This document shows, one piece after another, positions 5,898-7,664 of a stretch of DNA of 7,664 nt. The DNA comes from an uncultured Collinsella sp. GTDB taxonomy: Bacteria > Actinomycetota > Coriobacteriia > Coriobacteriales > Coriobacteriaceae. Location of the stretch: NCBI GenBank assembly GCA_958354105.1, contig CATWVA010000052.1, positions 1 through 7,664 on the forward strand, given 5' to 3'. The translations under genes were made by a program, and so were the position numbers. Positions within the stretch are counted from its first letter, which is position 1, and every line of letters begins with the position of its first letter. The notes under the pieces are model-generated. The model was not told the DNA's origin. It saw nothing but the letters and a program-made list of their open reading frames with translations, and ran no database searches.

Positions 5898-6659
5898 ATG
5901 GATCAGATTTACGACAACAGGTACTATTCCGCCGGTTCGCGCGAGCCGTCGCCTCGCCGTGCGCGCACGGTGCAGCTCGGTGGGTCTGCTTATGCCGGCG
6001 CCGACCGCTCCACGCAGCGCCCGGCAAGTACCTCGCGCCCCAATGCTCAATCAAATACCTTGGCAGATGGACCGGTGCGCCCGCCACGTTCGTCGCATGC
6101 ATCGCGTCCCTCGACTCAGGCACACGACAAATCGAGCAGGCCTTCGAGCCGTCTTTCGGGCTCGGACTTTATGCGCTACGCCAACGACAATGCGGTGGTC
6201 AAAGCGATCTATGACTTTACGCATGGCTCTCTGCGTCCGCTGTTTATCGGTATCGTGGTGGCTCTGGCGCTCGTGAGCCTGTATTTCCCCGTGCGCGACC
6301 TGTACGTGGCAAAGCGTTCGAGCGATATCTTGGCCAAGCAGGTCGAGATTCGCCAGCAATACAATGATGAGCTGCAAAAAAGCGTCGACAAGCTGCTCTC
6401 GGAGGAGGGTATCAAGGACGCGGCGTCCGAGGACCTGGGCCTGGTGATGCCCGGCGAGAAGAAGATTGACGTGCTAGGCTTGGACGACGATTCGGACTCG
6501 TCGTCGAGCAAAAAGTCCTCAAACGCCAAGAAGGCCAGCGAAGTGGCCAAGGAAATCGAAGAAGTCGGCAAGGACGCGCCGTGGTACATCCAGGCGCTCG
6601 ACATGCTGTTTGGGTTTAACGGCGTCGAGGGTCAGACGGTCGTGTCCAACGGCAAATAG
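5898..6659 (+). CDS. DivIC/FtsB-type septum formation initiator
   Basis: The product is 253 aa and is a single-pass membrane protein expected in the divisome with FtsL and FtsQ/DivIB partners. Residues 1-110 are a hydrophilic Ser/Pro/Arg-rich cytoplasmic tail with no recognised domain. Membrane segment at about 114-131 (LFIGIVVALALVSLYFPV); charged coiled coil about 138-170; then the family hallmark SEDLGLVMPGEKKI (177-190), equivalent to the AR-x-x-LG-x-V-x-PGE motif of DivIC/FtsB. The C-terminus adds a Ser/Asp/Lys-rich stretch (196-226) and PWYIQALDMLFGF (228-240), possibly amphipathic. I chose ATG 5898 (AAGG at 5889-5892). The frame is open back to 5757, but that region is the eno terminator and cannot be coding for this gene. 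The position between eno and ppx matches other Actinobacteria. The ppx-like gene starts 20 nt after its stop. Confidence 0.88.
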   Translation: MDQIYDNRYYSAGSREPSPRRARTVQLGGSAYAGADRSTQRPASTSRPNAQSNTLADGPVRPPRSSHASRPSTQAHDKSSRPSSRLSGSDFMRYANDNAVVKAIYDFTHGSLRPLFIGIVVALALVSLYFPVRDLYVAKRSSDILAKQVEIRQQYNDELQKSVDKLLSEEGIKDAASEDLGLVMPGEKKIDVLGLDDDSDSSSSKKSSNAKKASEVAKEIEEVGKDAPWYIQALDMLFGFNGVEGQTVVSNGK

Positions 6660-6679
6660 CGCCCGGAGGGGAGCCCGCA

Positions 6680-7664
6680 ATGACAAATTGCAAACGCTAT
6701 AAGGTGGCCGCGATCGACCTGGGAACGGTGTCGTCGCGAGTGGTGTTGGCCCAGGTCGAGGGCGGAGCGATTGTGGAATCGTCCAAGCATACCGAGATTA
6801 CCGACCTGGGCGAGGGCGTGGACGCGACGGGCCGCTTTTGCGAGGCGGCCGTTGAGCGCGTGCTCGCTGCGTGCCGCATGTTTGTGGATGAGGCCCGTGC
6901 CTTTGGGGCCGCGTGCGTCTGCACCACGTGCACGAGCGCCGCGCGCGATGCGTCCAATGCCGCGCTGCTGCTGGACGGCCTGCGCGAGCTGGGGCTCGAG
7001 CCGCAGGTGATTCCGGGCGAGGTCGAGGCGCGCCTGACGTTTTTTGGCGTGGCGCACGACTTTGCCGGTGAACGCATTATCGTCGCCGATTCGGGCGGCG
7101 GCTCCACGGAGCTCGCGACGGGCGTCTATGCGCCTGAGCGCGGGGTCTTTGCGCTGGAGGGAACGCGCTCGCTGGACATCGGTTGTCGCCGCGTGACGGA
7201 GCGCTTTTTCTCCGCGTTGCCGCCCGCGGATGGCGAGCTTGCTGCCGCTGCCGCGTGGGCAGGCGAGCAGTTTGCCGCCTATTTTGAAGGCCTGCCCAGC
7301 GACTTTGAGCGCGCCGAACGCCTCGTTGCGGTGGGCGGCACCGTCACCACGCTCGTGGCACTCGTTCACGAGCTGGAGCCGTATGATTCGAGCTTTGTGC
7401 ACCTGCGCGAGCTTTCGATGGAGCAGGTTTCGGCCGCTATCGAGCGCATGTCCGCGCTGGATGTTGCGGGCATTGCCGCTCTGCCGGGCGTGCAACCTAA
7501 GCGCGCAGGCGTGATCTTGGCAGGTGCCGTGGTAATTCGCGAGCTCATGCGAGCCGGCGGCTACGACATGCTCACCGTAAGCGAGAACAGCCTCCTCGCC
7601 GGCATGGCCGCCACCATCAACGAGGTTCTCGACGGCGCGACCCCCACCATCGCCTGGACCCCGA
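6680..7664 (+). CDS. Ppx/GppA family phosphatase, 3' end outside window
   Basis: 328 codons are visible and run off the window end. It belongs to the ASKHA-fold exopolyphosphatase / pppGpp phosphatase family, which removes terminal phosphate from polyphosphate or converts pppGpp to ppGpp. Motifs: first phosphate loop AIDLGTVSSR (11-20), TSAARDASN (85-93), the Glu pair in IPGEVEAR (E114, E116), second phosphate loop ADSGGGSTEL (136-145), RSLDIGCRRVTERF (163-176), VGGTVTTLVAL (218-228) and RAGVILAGA (275-283). The visible length fits the short, two-domain actinobacterial type that lacks the HD-like C-terminal domain of E. coli Ppx. The first loop has V where N is usual (GTVS for GTNS). ATG 6680 follows GGAGGGGAG (6665-6673). 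With a 20-nt gap and no promoter or terminator before it, it is probably co-transcribed with the divIC-type gene. Sequence alone does not separate polyphosphatase from pppGpp phosphatase. Confidence 0.94.
   Translation, partial: MTNCKRYKVAAIDLGTVSSRVVLAQVEGGAIVESSKHTEITDLGEGVDATGRFCEAAVERVLAACRMFVDEARAFGAACVCTTCTSAARDASNAALLLDGLRELGLEPQVIPGEVEARLTFFGVAHDFAGERIIVADSGGGSTELATGVYAPERGVFALEGTRSLDIGCRRVTERFFSALPPADGELAAAAAWAGEQFAAYFEGLPSDFERAERLVAVGGTVTTLVALVHELEPYDSSFVHLRELSMEQVSAAIERMSALDVAGIAALPGVQPKRAGVILAGAVVIRELMRAGGYDMLTVSENSLLAGMAATINEVLDGATPTIAWTP

Noticed and set aside
6632..7495. 287-codon open frame antisense to the ppx-like gene
   Set aside because: Ppx/GppA motifs on the plus strand explain the region. 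The antisense product is Arg/Ala-rich with no motif.

Overview
The window looks like chromosomal DNA of a high-GC gut actinobacterium. The proteins and gene order suggest class Coriobacteriia, probably Collinsella or a close relative. This is my reading of protein style and synteny, not a database match. No mobile genes, CRISPR arrays, rRNA or tRNA genes were seen, and most of the window is ordinary housekeeping DNA.

Layout. On the minus strand, 1-1887 is one open frame for an ABC exporter (membrane domain plus ATPase). It has no stop before the window edge and seems to run on into a second half-transporter. A gene-free stretch of about 380 bp (1888-2271) follows. It holds the most structured DNA here: a 26-bp-arm hairpin with internal direct repeats, a smaller TGAACT/AGTTCA dyad array, and a GGCTAACT box. 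From there everything reads on the plus strand. The first group is a stand-alone LarC C-terminal domain protein (2272-2757), a YfcE-like phosphodiesterase (2813-3361) and MazG (3364-4224), closed by a rho-independent terminator at 4231-4272. Enolase (4413-5702) has its own promoter with two GGCTAACTTA boxes, one lying between -35 and -10. After a strong terminator (5775-5806), whose 5' arm can also pair with the sequence before it, come a DivIC/FtsB-type division protein (5898-6659) and a short Ppx/GppA phosphatase (6680 to the window end).

How the genes fit together. mazG, eno, divIC/ftsB and ppx lie in the order known from other Actinobacteria such as Mycobacterium, where a DUF501 gene usually sits between divIC and ppx. 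Here that gene is absent and the gap is 20 nt. The set mixes glycolysis (Eno), nucleotide-pool cleaning (MazG), division (DivIC) and polyphosphate/(p)ppGpp turnover (Ppx/GppA). The LarC-type protein points to nickel-pincer cofactor work (lactate racemase family), but its usual partners are not in the window.

The best leads are regulatory rather than a new protein system: the GGCTAACT boxes shared by the eno and ABC promoter regions, and the long imperfect palindrome upstream of larC.
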